Assembly (NCBI RefSeq): GCF_042686175.1
Contig: NZ_JBHUOR010000137.1
Coordinates: 1-63,751 of the forward strand
Reading direction: 5' to 3'
From: Kurthia populi
GTDB taxonomy: Bacteria; Bacillota; Bacilli; Bacillales_A; Planococcaceae
DNA: 63,751 nt
Position numbers and translations under genes: made by a program. Of the stretch, positions 8,729 to 17,809 are shown one piece after another. The notes beneath the pieces were generated by a model. That model saw nothing but the letters and a program-made list of their open reading frames with translations. It did not search any database and was not told where the DNA came from. Each line of letters begins with the position of its first letter. Positions within the stretch are counted from its first letter, which is position 1.

Positions 8729-11005
8729 TTAAACCATTGGCTCATCTGAACCCCATTTGCTTTCTTTTTTACTAACGTCAAGTTTGCCGCCTTGCTTTTT
8801 CATTTGGCGTACTTTAAGCACATACCAAATTTGAGCTGCGATATAGATTGATGAGTAAACACCGGTAACTAAACCGATTAATAATGCAAGTGAGAATGTT
8901 TGAATTGATGTTGCACCGAAAATCATTAGGGCAATAACAACAACTAACACCGTTACGACGGTATTCACAGAACGTGTTAATGTTTGACGTAATGATTTAT
9001 TGACAATATGCGCTAAATCTTCTGCATTTTTAATAACACCAACGCGGTGAAGATTTTCTCGAATACGGTCAAATGTAACAATCGTATCATTTATCGAGTA
9101 ACCGACAATCGTTAAGACTGCAGCGATAAAGGTAATGTCAACTTCGATACGGAATAAACTAAAGATCGCAATCATAAAGAATACGTCATGTAGTAATGAA
9201 ATAATCGTACCGACACCCATGCGCCATTCGAAACGAACCGCAACATAAATAATAATACCAATTGCAGCGTAGACTAATGCTTTAATCGCATTTGAAACAA
9301 GCTCTGCACCAATTGTTGTCGATACAGTTGAAATGACAACTTCCGTATCATCACCGTATTGCGCTTTCATATGATCACGGAATTGTTTCACTTCGTCTTT
9401 TGAGAAATCCTCTACAAAACGTAGTACAGCTGTTTCTGATTTATCACCTGCGATTGAAATATCTTTTGGTGTTAAACCTTCTTTTTCAACTACTTTTTGA
9501 ACTTCTTCCGAATTTAACGTTTGTGTTGTTTGAACTTCCACACGAGAACCAGCTGTAAAGTCGATACCTAAGTTTAATTTAAAAATACCTAGCACGATCA
9601 TACCAGCTAAAATTAACACTGCTGAAAGCGCAAAGAATTTCTTACGATTATGCACAAAGTCAAAGCGGTCAAAGTGTGTTTTTAAATCAAGTGTATCAAT
9701 ACCTTCTGATAGCTTGTGTACTTTTTTCTTATTTACACCAAATAACCAAGGTTTATTATCTAAATAACCTGATTGAACAAGTAAGCCGAGTAATATACGT
9801 GTACCTGCAATTGCTGTAATAAAGGTTACAACAATACTAATGATTAATGTTGTGGCGAAACCTTTTACGCTACTTGTACCGAAGTAGAATAATACAGCGG
9901 CTGCAAGTAATGTCGTAATATTAGCATCAAAGATTGCTGTGAACGATGATTTAGAACCCGATTTGAAAGCTGCTTTAACAGACTTACCGACACGTAATTC
10001 CTCTTTAATACGTTCATACATGAGGATATTCGCATCGACGGCCATCCCAATCCCTAATACTAACGCGGCGATACCTGGTAGCGTCAGTACAGCATTAATC
10101 ATTTCAAATACCCATAATACGATGTATGTGAAGATTGCTAATGTAATGACTGCTACTAAACCAGGTAAACGGTAAACAACTAACATAAAGATAAAGATAG
10201 CAGCAACACCGATGATACTCGCAAATACTGTGGCTTTTAATGCGTCATCACCGAATTGTGCCCCAACAGATGTTGAATACATTTCAACTAATTTCGCTGG
10301 AAGTGCACCGGCATTTAAAATACCTGCTAAATCTTTTGTTTCTTGTACAGTGAAGTTACCTGAAATTTCAACATCTGTAGTATTTAAAACTTTAGTAACT
10401 GTTGCTGCAGAAGCGTATGCTGGTTCCTCTTTTTGTGCTTCTTTTACGTAGGAATCACCTTTTTGATAATCCAACCAAATTACAAGTAAATTTTGTGGAG
10501 CGGGACGTTGTGAAATTTCAGAAGTAATATCTGCAAATTTTTGTGCGTCTTTTAATTTCAAGGTAACAATCGGTTTATTCTCTTGATTGAAAGCCGCTTT
10601 TGCGCCACCTTGTACTAAGTCATTACCGTTAAGTAATAGCTTATCATCGAAGTCACGGAACGTTAAGTTCGCTTGACTTGATAGCACTTCACGCGCTTGG
10701 TCTTGGTTTTTAACACCGGCAAGCTGTACGCGAATACGATTTTTTCCTTCAATTTGAATGCTTGGCTCAGATACACCTAATACGTTAACACGTCTAGAAA
10801 TCGCATCTGCTGTTGCCTTTACATCCTCTTCCGTTACTTTACCGCCATCTTTTAGCGGTTGTACTTCATACAGAACCTCAAAGCCACCCTGTAGGTCAAG
10901 ACCTAAGTTGATGTCTTTTAAGACTCCGTTAATCGTCGTGCCCATTGTTGCGAATAAAGCGATCACAATCAATAAAAAGGCCGCGATTCGGCTTCTTAAT
11001 TTCAT
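8729..11005 (-). CDS. secDF: Protein translocase subunit SecDF (fused)
   Basis: The 758-residue protein fuses SecD and SecF, the proton-driven RND-type helper that pulls proteins through SecYEG. It has twelve predicted membrane segments in two six-helix halves, each with a large extracytoplasmic loop. The SecD motif GLDLQGGFEVLYEV follows the first helix and the SecF motif GIDFTAGSRVEVQ opens the second half at about residue 480. The single-chain form is normal for Bacilli. The ATG has a GAGGAGG site. It is its own unit with a terminator behind it. Confidence 0.97.
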   Translation of the reverse strand: MKLRSRIAAFLLIVIALFATMGTTINGVLKDINLGLDLQGGFEVLYEVQPLKDGGKVTEEDVKATADAISRRVNVLGVSEPSIQIEGKNRIRVQLAGVKNQDQAREVLSSQANLTFRDFDDKLLLNGNDLVQGGAKAAFNQENKPIVTLKLKDAQKFADITSEISQRPAPQNLLVIWLDYQKGDSYVKEAQKEEPAYASAATVTKVLNTTDVEISGNFTVQETKDLAGILNAGALPAKLVEMYSTSVGAQFGDDALKATVFASIIGVAAIFIFMLVVYRLPGLVAVITLAIFTYIVLWVFEMINAVLTLPGIAALVLGIGMAVDANILMYERIKEELRVGKSVKAAFKSGSKSSFTAIFDANITTLLAAAVLFYFGTSSVKGFATTLIISIVVTFITAIAGTRILLGLLVQSGYLDNKPWLFGVNKKKVHKLSEGIDTLDLKTHFDRFDFVHNRKKFFALSAVLILAGMIVLGIFKLNLGIDFTAGSRVEVQTTQTLNSEEVQKVVEKEGLTPKDISIAGDKSETAVLRFVEDFSKDEVKQFRDHMKAQYGDDTEVVISTVSTTIGAELVSNAIKALVYAAIGIIIYVAVRFEWRMGVGTIISLLHDVFFMIAIFSLFRIEVDITFIAAVLTIVGYSINDTIVTFDRIRENLHRVGVIKNAEDLAHIVNKSLRQTLTRSVNTVVTVLVVVIALMIFGATSIQTFSLALLIGLVTGVYSSIYIAAQIWYVLKVRQMKKQGGKLDVSKKESKWGSDEPMV

Positions 11006-11172
11006 TCAAAAATCCTCCTCAAACGAATGCCACAATATGTTATAAAAATAATAACATGAAAATATTATTCTTATAAAGCATTAAGAACATATACCTATGC
11101 TCTTTTGCCATTTTCTACATAACAGCCTTATTATGAAACAGCTTGGCGTTTGTGTCAAATGACGTCAAAAAA

Positions 11173-11415
11173 TTATGATGATTCCGCGCTATGCAGGCGC
11201 CAATAATCTTGCATCGATAAGGAAAATAAATCAGCAATTAAGCTATGGATATGAAGCTGTTCTGGTTTTTCATGCTGCCATAAATACTTCAAGCAAAATT
11301 CCCACAGCTCTTCTGGTGTAAGATGTGTCCCTTGTAATGCAAAATCTTCGCATTTCATCGATAGGACGAACGCGACTTGTTGGTACAATTCATTAAATGC
11401 GACCATGCTGAACAA
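11173..11415 (-). CDS. comN: Post-transcriptional regulator, ComN family
   Basis: This 80-residue acidic, helical protein matches the ComN (YrzD) family by length, sequence character (LTPEELWEFCLKYLW) and its place directly upstream of secDF. In B. subtilis ComN acts after transcription on comE mRNA and affects competence. In B. subtilis spoVB lies between it and the yajC side; here that gene is absent. A GGAGG site precedes the ATG. The assignment rests on context plus resemblance. Confidence 0.8.
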   Translation of the reverse strand: MFSMVAFNELYQQVAFVLSMKCEDFALQGTHLTPEELWEFCLKYLWQHEKPEQLHIHSLIADLFSLSMQDYWRLHSAESS

Positions 11416-11492
11416 CCTCCTCTTACTTGAATACTATTGTTATTATACCAAGAACTCGAAACTCTCGCTCACTTCACGTAGGAATATTTCGC

Positions 11493-11530
11493 CAAAAAAA
11501 GAAAAGGACGCCCGTTTGGACATCCTTTTT
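11493..11530 (-). terminator. Terminator of the ruvAB-queA-tgt-yajC unit
   Basis: An 11-12-bp stem (11502-11512 with 11518-11529) with G-U pairs in the minus-strand RNA is followed by a T run. Confidence 0.8.
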
Positions 11531-11547
11531 GACTTATAACGTCGTTA

Positions 11548-11826
11548 TTATTTTGTTAATGATACGCCTTCGCCTTCTAACACACGTTGAATCGCAGCGC
11601 GCTCAAAGCGTACTTTTGAACCATCTTCAATTGATAAAACAACTGTTGAATCGTCAATTGCTTCAACTGTACCGTGTAAGCCACCAATTGTGACAACTTT
11701 GTTACCACGTGATAAAGCATTTTGCATTTCTTGTTGTTTCTTACGTTGCTTTTGGCTCGGACGAATTAACATAAAGTACATTAATGCAATGATTACGATC
11801 ATTGGTAATAAACCCATTAAATCCAT
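11548..11826 (-). CDS. yajC: Preprotein translocase subunit YajC
   Basis: The 92-residue protein has one N-terminal transmembrane helix (about 4-22) and then a short basic cytoplasmic domain (RPSQKQRKKQQEM) with the GGLHGTV core of the family. YajC associates with SecDF and the holotranslocon. It follows tgt by 49 bases and is last in the ruvA-ruvB-queA-tgt-yajC run. Confidence 0.95.
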   Translation of the reverse strand: MDLMGLLPMIVIIALMYFMLIRPSQKQRKKQQEMQNALSRGNKVVTIGGLHGTVEAIDDSTVVLSIEDGSKVRFERAAIQRVLEGEGVSLTK

Positions 11827-11875
11827 TTCTATCTAGTCCCCCTTTCTATCTATACAAGAAATAATTATACAAGAC

Positions 11876-13021
11876 TTAGAAGTTTTTTGCATTCGGTTTG
11901 TTGAAGCCATATTTTTCGAAGAACTCTTCACGGAAATCGCCTAGACGGTCTTCTCGGATTGCTTCACGCACTTGACGCATTAAGTTTTGCAAGAAATGTA
12001 AGTTATGTGTTGATGTTAAACGAATACCAAATGTTTCGTCGGCTTTAATTAAGTGACGAATGTATGCTTTTGTGTAGTTTTTACATGTGTAGCAATCGCA
12101 CTCAGGATCGATTGGTGTAAAGTCTTTTGCAAATTTCGCATTTTTCACAACGACACGACCTTGACTTGTCATACATGTACCATTACGTGCAATACGTGTT
12201 GGTAGTACACAGTCAAACATATCGATACCGCGGATTGAACCATCGATTAATGAGTCTGGTGAACCAACACCCATTAAATAACGTGGTTTGTTTTCGGGCA
12301 TTAATGGTGTTGTATATTCAAGCATACGGTTCATGATTGGTTTTGGTTCCCCTACAGATAAACCACCGATTGCATAGCCTGGGAAGTCCATTGCTACTAA
12401 ATCACGTGCTGATTGTTTACGTAGCTCTTCGAATTCGCCACCTTGAATAATCCCAAATAAACCTTGTTCATCTGGACGTGCATGCGCTTTTAGACAGCGT
12501 TCTGCCCAGCGTGTTGTACGCTCAACAGACGCTTTCATATATTCAAATGTTGCTGGGAATGGTGGACATTCATCAAAGGCCATCATAATGTCTGAGCCTA
12601 ATGCATTTTGAATTTCCATTGCTTTTTCAGGACTTAAGAACATTTTCGAACCATTTAAGTGGTTACGGAAATGCACGCCTTCTTCTGTGATTTTACGCAT
12701 ATCAGATAGCGAGAATACTTGGAAACCACCTGAGTCTGTTAAGATAGCACCGTCCCAGTTCATAAATTTGTGTAAGCCACCCGCTTCTTTAATTAGCTCG
12801 TGACCTGGGCGTAACCATAAATGATACGTATTTGACAGGATTATATTGGCACCCATTGCTTTAATTTCTTCTGGCGCCATTGTTTTAACTGTTGCTTGTG
12901 TACCTACTGGCATAAAAGCAGGCGTTTCAAATGAGCCGTGTGGCGTATGCACGATACCTAAGCGTGCGCCTGTTTGTTTACATTTTTTAATCAGTTCATA
13001 ACGAATTGGTTGTTGAGACAT
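11876..13021 (-). CDS. tgt: tRNA-guanine(34) transglycosylase
   Basis: Tgt swaps guanine-34 of GUN-anticodon tRNAs for preQ1, the committed insertion step of queuosine synthesis. The 381-residue protein has the nucleophile region DSGGFQVFSL (about 95-104), the second catalytic segment DMFDCVLPTR, and the zinc site CDCYTC with a downstream His. It lies 3 bases after queA, the next enzyme, so the two are surely coupled. No queC/D/E/F lies nearby, so preQ1 is made elsewhere or imported. Confidence 0.97.
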   Translation of the reverse strand: MSQQPIRYELIKKCKQTGARLGIVHTPHGSFETPAFMPVGTQATVKTMAPEEIKAMGANIILSNTYHLWLRPGHELIKEAGGLHKFMNWDGAILTDSGGFQVFSLSDMRKITEEGVHFRNHLNGSKMFLSPEKAMEIQNALGSDIMMAFDECPPFPATFEYMKASVERTTRWAERCLKAHARPDEQGLFGIIQGGEFEELRKQSARDLVAMDFPGYAIGGLSVGEPKPIMNRMLEYTTPLMPENKPRYLMGVGSPDSLIDGSIRGIDMFDCVLPTRIARNGTCMTSQGRVVVKNAKFAKDFTPIDPECDCYTCKNYTKAYIRHLIKADETFGIRLTSTHNLHFLQNLMRQVREAIREDRLGDFREEFFEKYGFNKPNAKNF

Positions 13022-13024
13022 GTA

Positions 13025-14071
13025 TTAATTTCCTTTCTTTTGTGGGCGAATAAACATTGCATCACCAAAGCTGAAGAAGCGATATTTGTTTTCTACAGCG
13101 ATTTTATATGCGTTTAAGACGTTTTCACGACTTGATAATGCACTAATCATCATCACAAGTGAAGATTTTGGTAAGTGGAAGTTTGTTACCATACCATCGA
13201 TTGCTTTGTATTCAAAACCTGGGTAAATAAAGATTTTTGACCAACCAGATTCAGCGACAATTTCGCCATTATTATTTTGAGCGACTGTTTCAAGTGTACG
13301 TGTTGACGTTGTACCAACTGTAATAACACGACCACCATTCGCTTTTGTATCATTAATAATTTTCGCTGTATCTTCTGGAAGATTGTAAAATTCCGCGTGC
13401 ATATCATGTTCTTCGATATTATCAACACTAACAGGACGGAATGTACCGATACCAACGTGAAGTGTCACGAAAGCAACTTCTACACCCTTTGCGCGGATTG
13501 CATCTAGAATTTCTTCTGTGAAATGTAGACCTGCTGTTGGTGCAGCCGCAGAACCCAACTCTTTAGAGTATACAGTCTGATAGCGCTCTTGGTCATCTAA
13601 TTTCTCGTGAATGTATGGAGGAAGAGGCATTGTACCTAATTTTTCTAGAATTTCGATAAAAATTCCTTCATAGTCAAATTTAAATTTACGGCCACCATGG
13701 TCCATTTCACTTGTACATGTAGCAGTTAATAAGCCATTACCAAATGATACAACGGTACCTTCTTTAATACGTTTTGCTGGTTTTACAAGTGTTTCCCATT
13801 CATCGTTTTCAGTTTGTTTAATTAATAATACTTCGATATGTGCACCAGTGTCTTTCTTTTCACCGATTAAACGAGCTGGTAATACACGTGTGTCATTTAA
13901 AATAAGGCAATCGCCTTTTTCTAATTCGTCGACAATATGTGGGAAATGGTGATGTTCCACTTCACCTGTTTCTTTATTTAATACCATTAAACGACTCGCT
14001 GCACGATTTTCAAGTGGTACTTGCGCGATTAATTCTTCTGGTAGGTAGTAATCAAAATCTTCTAATTTCAT
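13025..14071 (-). CDS. queA: S-adenosylmethionine:tRNA ribosyltransferase-isomerase
   Basis: QueA transfers and rearranges the ribosyl group of SAM onto preQ1 in tRNA, giving epoxyqueuosine. The 348-residue protein opens with the family's DYYLPEELIAQ and carries the conserved AAPTAGLHFTEEIL segment, and the GTTSTRTLE motif. Length is normal. It starts 20 bases after the ruvB stop and runs directly into tgt. Confidence 0.97.
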   Translation of the reverse strand: MKLEDFDYYLPEELIAQVPLENRAASRLMVLNKETGEVEHHHFPHIVDELEKGDCLILNDTRVLPARLIGEKKDTGAHIEVLLIKQTENDEWETLVKPAKRIKEGTVVSFGNGLLTATCTSEMDHGGRKFKFDYEGIFIEILEKLGTMPLPPYIHEKLDDQERYQTVYSKELGSAAAPTAGLHFTEEILDAIRAKGVEVAFVTLHVGIGTFRPVSVDNIEEHDMHAEFYNLPEDTAKIINDTKANGGRVITVGTTSTRTLETVAQNNNGEIVAESGWSKIFIYPGFEYKAIDGMVTNFHLPKSSLVMMISALSSRENVLNAYKIAVENKYRFFSFGDAMFIRPQKKGN

Positions 14072-14091
14072 CAGTTTGTTCCTTCTTTTCT

Positions 14092-15096
14092 TTAAGTTTC
14101 AGATGGGTAGCTATAGCCAAAATGCTCGTACGCTGGCGCTGTTGCCATACGTCCGCGTGGTGTACGTTGAATAAAGCCAATTTGCATTAAATACGGCTCA
14201 TATACATCTTCGATCGTCATTGACTCTTCACCGATACTTGCCGCAATTGTATCAAGCCCTACAGGACCTCCGCGGAAGCGTTCAATCATCGTCTCCATCA
14301 ATTTACGATCAATATGGTCAAGCCCTAATGGATCGACCTGTAAGAGCTCTAATGCTGTTTTGGATAAATCAATTGTAATGGCCCCGTCTCCAATGACCTG
14401 CGCATAATCTCGTACACGCTTTAATAGACGATTGGCAATACGTGGTGTCCCACGTGAGCGACGAGCTAATTCAACAGAAGCTTGGTCGTCAATCGCCACG
14501 TCAAATAAAGATGAACTACGTTTTACAATTTCGGCTAATGCTTCCTCATCATAATAGTCCAACCGTAATAATACACCAAAACGGTCTCGAAGTGGAGCAG
14601 ATAGCGCGCCGGACCTTGTAGTTGCCCCAACTAATGTAAATGGTGGTAAATCTAGGCGTACAGAACGAGCAGTTGGCCCTTTTCCGACAACGATATCGAG
14701 ACAGTAGTCTTCCATTGCAGGATAGAGTACTTCTTCGATCGAACGAGGTAGGCGATGAATTTCATCAATAAATAACACATCACCCGGCTCAAGGTCACTT
14801 AAAATGGCCGCTAAATCCCCTGGACGTTCAATAGCAGGGCCACTTGTCATGCGGATATTAACCCCCATCTCATTGGCAATAACGGCTGCTAATGTCGTTT
14901 TACCAAGTCCTGGTGGGCCATATAATAATACATGGTCTAATGACTCTTCGCGCATTTTTGCGGCTTCAATAAAGATTTTTAAATTCTTTTTTACTTTTTG
15001 TTGTCCAATATATTGTTGTAAATTTTGTGGACGTAACGATAATTCAAATGACTCATCAAAATTTGTAGCGCTTCCTGTTACGACGCGATCATCCAT
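14092..15096 (-). CDS. ruvB: Holliday junction branch migration helicase RuvB
   Basis: RuvB is the hexameric AAA+ motor that, with RuvA, drives branch migration of Holliday junctions. The 334-residue protein has Walker A GPPGLGKTTLA (about 60-70), Walker B DEIHR, and the sensor 1 segment GATTRSGALSAPLRDRFG. A winged-helix domain ends the protein. It starts 16 bases after ruvA. Confidence 0.98.
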   Translation of the reverse strand: MDDRVVTGSATNFDESFELSLRPQNLQQYIGQQKVKKNLKIFIEAAKMREESLDHVLLYGPPGLGKTTLAAVIANEMGVNIRMTSGPAIERPGDLAAILSDLEPGDVLFIDEIHRLPRSIEEVLYPAMEDYCLDIVVGKGPTARSVRLDLPPFTLVGATTRSGALSAPLRDRFGVLLRLDYYDEEALAEIVKRSSSLFDVAIDDQASVELARRSRGTPRIANRLLKRVRDYAQVIGDGAITIDLSKTALELLQVDPLGLDHIDRKLMETMIERFRGGPVGLDTIAASIGEESMTIEDVYEPYLMQIGFIQRTPRGRMATAPAYEHFGYSYPSET

Positions 15097-15112
15097 CGAA
15101 CGTCCTCCTCTC

Positions 15113-15733
15113 TTATTGTTGCTTTAATAATAATTTCAGTGCTTGTTTCATATAAGCTTCTGTTGTCGTTAAATTTTCATCATCTGCTAAAATTTTCGTT
15201 ACTTTTTCAAGCTCACGTTCTGAATAGCCTAATGCAGCAAGTGCTAGCATGGCTTCGTCTAATTCATGTTGATACGCATTAACGCCGAATAAAGGCAATT
15301 CATCTTCAGCACTTTTAAGGTCAATATTTTCAAGGAATTGATCGAGCTTGCCTTTTAAATCTAAAATCATTTGACGCGCTGTTTTCTTACCGACACCCGG
15401 GAATTTCACAAGGAATTTTTCATCTTCTTGCTCAATTGCTGTCACAACCGCATTTGGCGTGCCGCTTCCGACAATCGCAAGCGCGCCTTTTGGACCAATA
15501 CCCGATACTTGGATTAATTTACGGAATAACTCACGCTGTTCAAGTGATGTGAAGCCAAATAATACATGCGCATCTTCGCGCACTTGTAAATGCGTAAAAA
15601 CTTGTACAAGCTCTTCGCTTTGATGAAAAGCATATGGATTAGGTGTATTCAATTGATAGCCAATTCCACCTTGCTCCATCACAATATATTCTGGTGTAAT
15701 ACGTGTCACAACACCTTTTATGTAATCATACAT
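15113..15733 (-). CDS. ruvA: Holliday junction DNA-binding protein RuvA
   Basis: RuvA holds the four-way junction for RuvB. The start is the ATG of MYDYIKGVV at 15733, preceded by an AAGGAG site; the frame stays open another 22 codons upstream but those lack family similarity. That gives 206 residues: an OB fold, two helix-hairpin-helix motifs (GIGPKGALAIV and GVGKKTARQMI) and a small C-terminal RuvB-binding domain. In B. subtilis bofC precedes ruvA; here niaR on the other strand does. Confidence 0.96.
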   Translation of the reverse strand: MYDYIKGVVTRITPEYIVMEQGGIGYQLNTPNPYAFHQSEELVQVFTHLQVREDAHVLFGFTSLEQRELFRKLIQVSGIGPKGALAIVGSGTPNAVVTAIEQEDEKFLVKFPGVGKKTARQMILDLKGKLDQFLENIDLKSAEDELPLFGVNAYQHELDEAMLALAALGYSERELEKVTKILADDENLTTTEAYMKQALKLLLKQQ

Positions 15734-15881
15734 GATTGTTTGCTCCTTTAAATAAAATATCCAAACACATATTCTCATTTTATCATAAACGACTCGCATT
15801 ATCAGTTTTAATGCGAATCCCTAATATTTAATGGTACACTATGTATGCACATTATGCGAAACGTATTTAGAGGTGATTATT

Positions 15882-16409
15882 ATGAAAAAATTATTAGGCG
15901 AAGAACGTCGCGCCTTTCTAATCGATTTACTAAAAACAGAGCATGCCGCAATTACAGGTACAGATTTAGCAAAACGTTCAAACGTATCACGCCAAGTTAT
16001 TGTTAATGATATGGCACTACTGAAAGCACGTAATGAACCCATTATTGCCACAAGTCAGGGCTACTTATATTTTGTGCAGCCGCATGAAGAAATAGTTGAA
16101 CGTCAAATTGCTAGTCATCATCGTGCTGATCAAACGGAAGAAGAATTGAATTTATTAGTTGATGCAGGTGTTACCGTTAAAGATGTGACAATTGTTCATC
16201 CAGTTTACGGTGACTTAACTGCATCCATCATGGTTTCGAGCCGCTTTGATGTCACACAATTTTTAAAACGCATGAGTGAAACTGCTGCCTCCCCGCTACT
16301 TGAATTGACAGAGGGCGCTCACCTACACACATTGACAGCCGACTCTGAAGAGAAATTAGATGCTGCTGAACAACAGTTACGCCTACATGGCTTTATCGTC
16401 GAAGACTAA
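15882..16409 (+). CDS. niaR: NAD biosynthesis transcriptional repressor NiaR
   Basis: NiaR (YrxA) senses nicotinic acid and represses NAD synthesis or niacin uptake genes. The 175-residue protein begins with a winged helix-turn-helix (TGTDLAKRSNVSRQVIVNDM, about 24-43) followed by the metal-binding 3H domain with its conserved histidines (VHPVYGDL, HLHTL). I start at the ATG at 15882 because AGAGGTGA lies just upstream; an earlier in-frame start lacks support. In B. subtilis it stands beside nifS-nadBCA; here no NAD gene is adjacent. It faces pheA with a shared terminator. Confidence 0.9.
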   Translation: MKKLLGEERRAFLIDLLKTEHAAITGTDLAKRSNVSRQVIVNDMALLKARNEPIIATSQGYLYFVQPHEEIVERQIASHHRADQTEEELNLLVDAGVTVKDVTIVHPVYGDLTASIMVSSRFDVTQFLKRMSETAASPLLELTEGAHLHTLTADSEEKLDAAEQQLRLHGFIVED

Positions 16410-16410
16410 T

Positions 16411-16456
16411 AAAAAAGAGTTCGTCCTAGCAAATTGCTAAAGGCGAACTCTTTTTT
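16411..16456. terminator. Bidirectional terminator between niaR and pheA
   Basis: A perfect 13-bp stem (16411-16423 with 16444-16456) has A runs on one side and T runs on the other, serving both convergent genes. Confidence 0.9.
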
Positions 16457-17319
16457 TATTCAAACATATAATAGCTTCCGAGTGATTTAACAGAACAACC
16501 CAGAGCACGTAACTCTTCCATTGCTCCTTGCATCATCGGTACACGTTCATCTTCTAACACATCAACAATGAAGAAATATTCTCCTAGTTTCGTTTTAAGA
16601 GGACGAGATTCGATTTTACTCAAATTCAAACGTCTCCATGAGAACACAGATAATAATTGATGCAGTGCCCCTGGATTATCATTTGGTAATTTCACCATTA
16701 ATGTTGTTTTAACTTGTTCATCATGTGTAAGTGATTCGACACGAATATTACTTTTCGATAGCACGAAAAAGCGCGTATGGTTGAAATGAAAATCATGAAT
16801 ATTGGATTCAACAATCGCTAAATCATATTGTGCAGCCGCTGCCTCATTGGCAATTGCTGCGACACATTCCTCTGGATGCTCTGACACATATTTGGCTGCT
16901 GCTGCTGTAGAGGAATGCGCTTCCTGCGGCACTGTACGGAAACGATAGTATAAATATTTATGACACTGCGCAAGTGCATGTGAGTGTGAATAAATATGTT
17001 CAACGTTTTCCCAGTTATCTAGCTGTGCTTTGTTAACCATCAAATGTTGTGCAATTGGAATCGCCATCTCAGCAGCTACAAATAAATTTGCTTCATGATA
17101 TAAATAGTCGATTGTAAGTGGCACAATTCCTTCTAAGGCGTTTTCAATCGGCACGACAGCTAAATCTACCTGCCCTTCCGAAACAGCCTCTATACACTCA
17201 GGAATCGTTTTTACTGGAATCAACCAATCGTTTTCAAACAAACGTTTTGTTGCTAAATGCGTAAATGTACCTTCAGGGCCTAAATAGGCCACACGATTTT
17301 CCCATTCTTTTTCTGCCAC
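16456..17319 (-). CDS. pheA: Prephenate dehydratase
   Basis: PheA converts prephenate to phenylpyruvate for phenylalanine synthesis. The start I prefer is a GTG at 17319 behind GAGAGGGG; the longer frame would overlap pheB. This gives 287 residues: a PDT domain opening with VAYLGPEGTFTH, with the HSHALAQC motif and VESNIHDFHFNHTRFFVL, then an ACT regulatory domain with the Phe-binding GALHQLL and ESRP motifs, so feedback inhibition is likely. It lies 16 bases after pheB. Confidence 0.95.
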   Translation of the reverse strand: MAEKEWENRVAYLGPEGTFTHLATKRLFENDWLIPVKTIPECIEAVSEGQVDLAVVPIENALEGIVPLTIDYLYHEANLFVAAEMAIPIAQHLMVNKAQLDNWENVEHIYSHSHALAQCHKYLYYRFRTVPQEAHSSTAAAAKYVSEHPEECVAAIANEAAAAQYDLAIVESNIHDFHFNHTRFFVLSKSNIRVESLTHDEQVKTTLMVKLPNDNPGALHQLLSVFSWRRLNLSKIESRPLKTKLGEYFFIVDVLEDERVPMMQGAMEELRALGCSVKSLGSYYMFE

Positions 17320-17335
17320 GAAAATTCCCCTCTCG

Positions 17336-17791
17336 TTATAACGCTCCTGAACTAATAACTTCAGCTGATTCCACAAAATCTAATTTTTTAAGATTTTGTA
17401 ATAAATCATCTAATTCTACGTCCATTGCCGTTACATCAAGAGATAATGTGACATTCGCTCTTCCTTGGATAGGGATCGTTTGGTGAATCGTTAACACATT
17501 ACAATGCGTCTCCGTCACTGTGGAGAGCAAACGAGCTAACGTTCCTTTACGATCCTCTAATTGTAAGAAAACCGTTAAAATGCGTTCTTGCACAATAGAG
17601 TGGAAGGGAAAAACAGCATCTCGATACTTATAAAAAGCACTACGAGATAAATCGACTTCTTTTACAGCATCCCAAATTGAAGATACTGAGCCTGTTTGAA
17701 GCAAATGTTTTGCCTGCAAAGTTTTTTGCATAGCATCTGTTAATACATCTTCACGAACTAAATAGTAACGTTGATCCGCTACATTTTTCAT
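17336..17791 (-). CDS. pheB: ACT domain protein PheB
   Basis: The 151-residue PheB family protein has an N-terminal helical part resembling a DNA-binding segment (about 10-60) and a C-terminal ACT domain (about 70-148). It is linked to phenylalanine metabolism by position between obg and pheA, as in B. subtilis, but its biochemical role is not settled. It probably senses an amino acid through the ACT fold. Confidence 0.88.
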   Translation of the reverse strand: MKNVADQRYYLVREDVLTDAMQKTLQAKHLLQTGSVSSIWDAVKEVDLSRSAFYKYRDAVFPFHSIVQERILTVFLQLEDRKGTLARLLSTVTETHCNVLTIHQTIPIQGRANVTLSLDVTAMDVELDDLLQNLKKLDFVESAEVISSGAL

Positions 17792-17809
17792 GTCTTTCCC
17801 CCCTTATCA

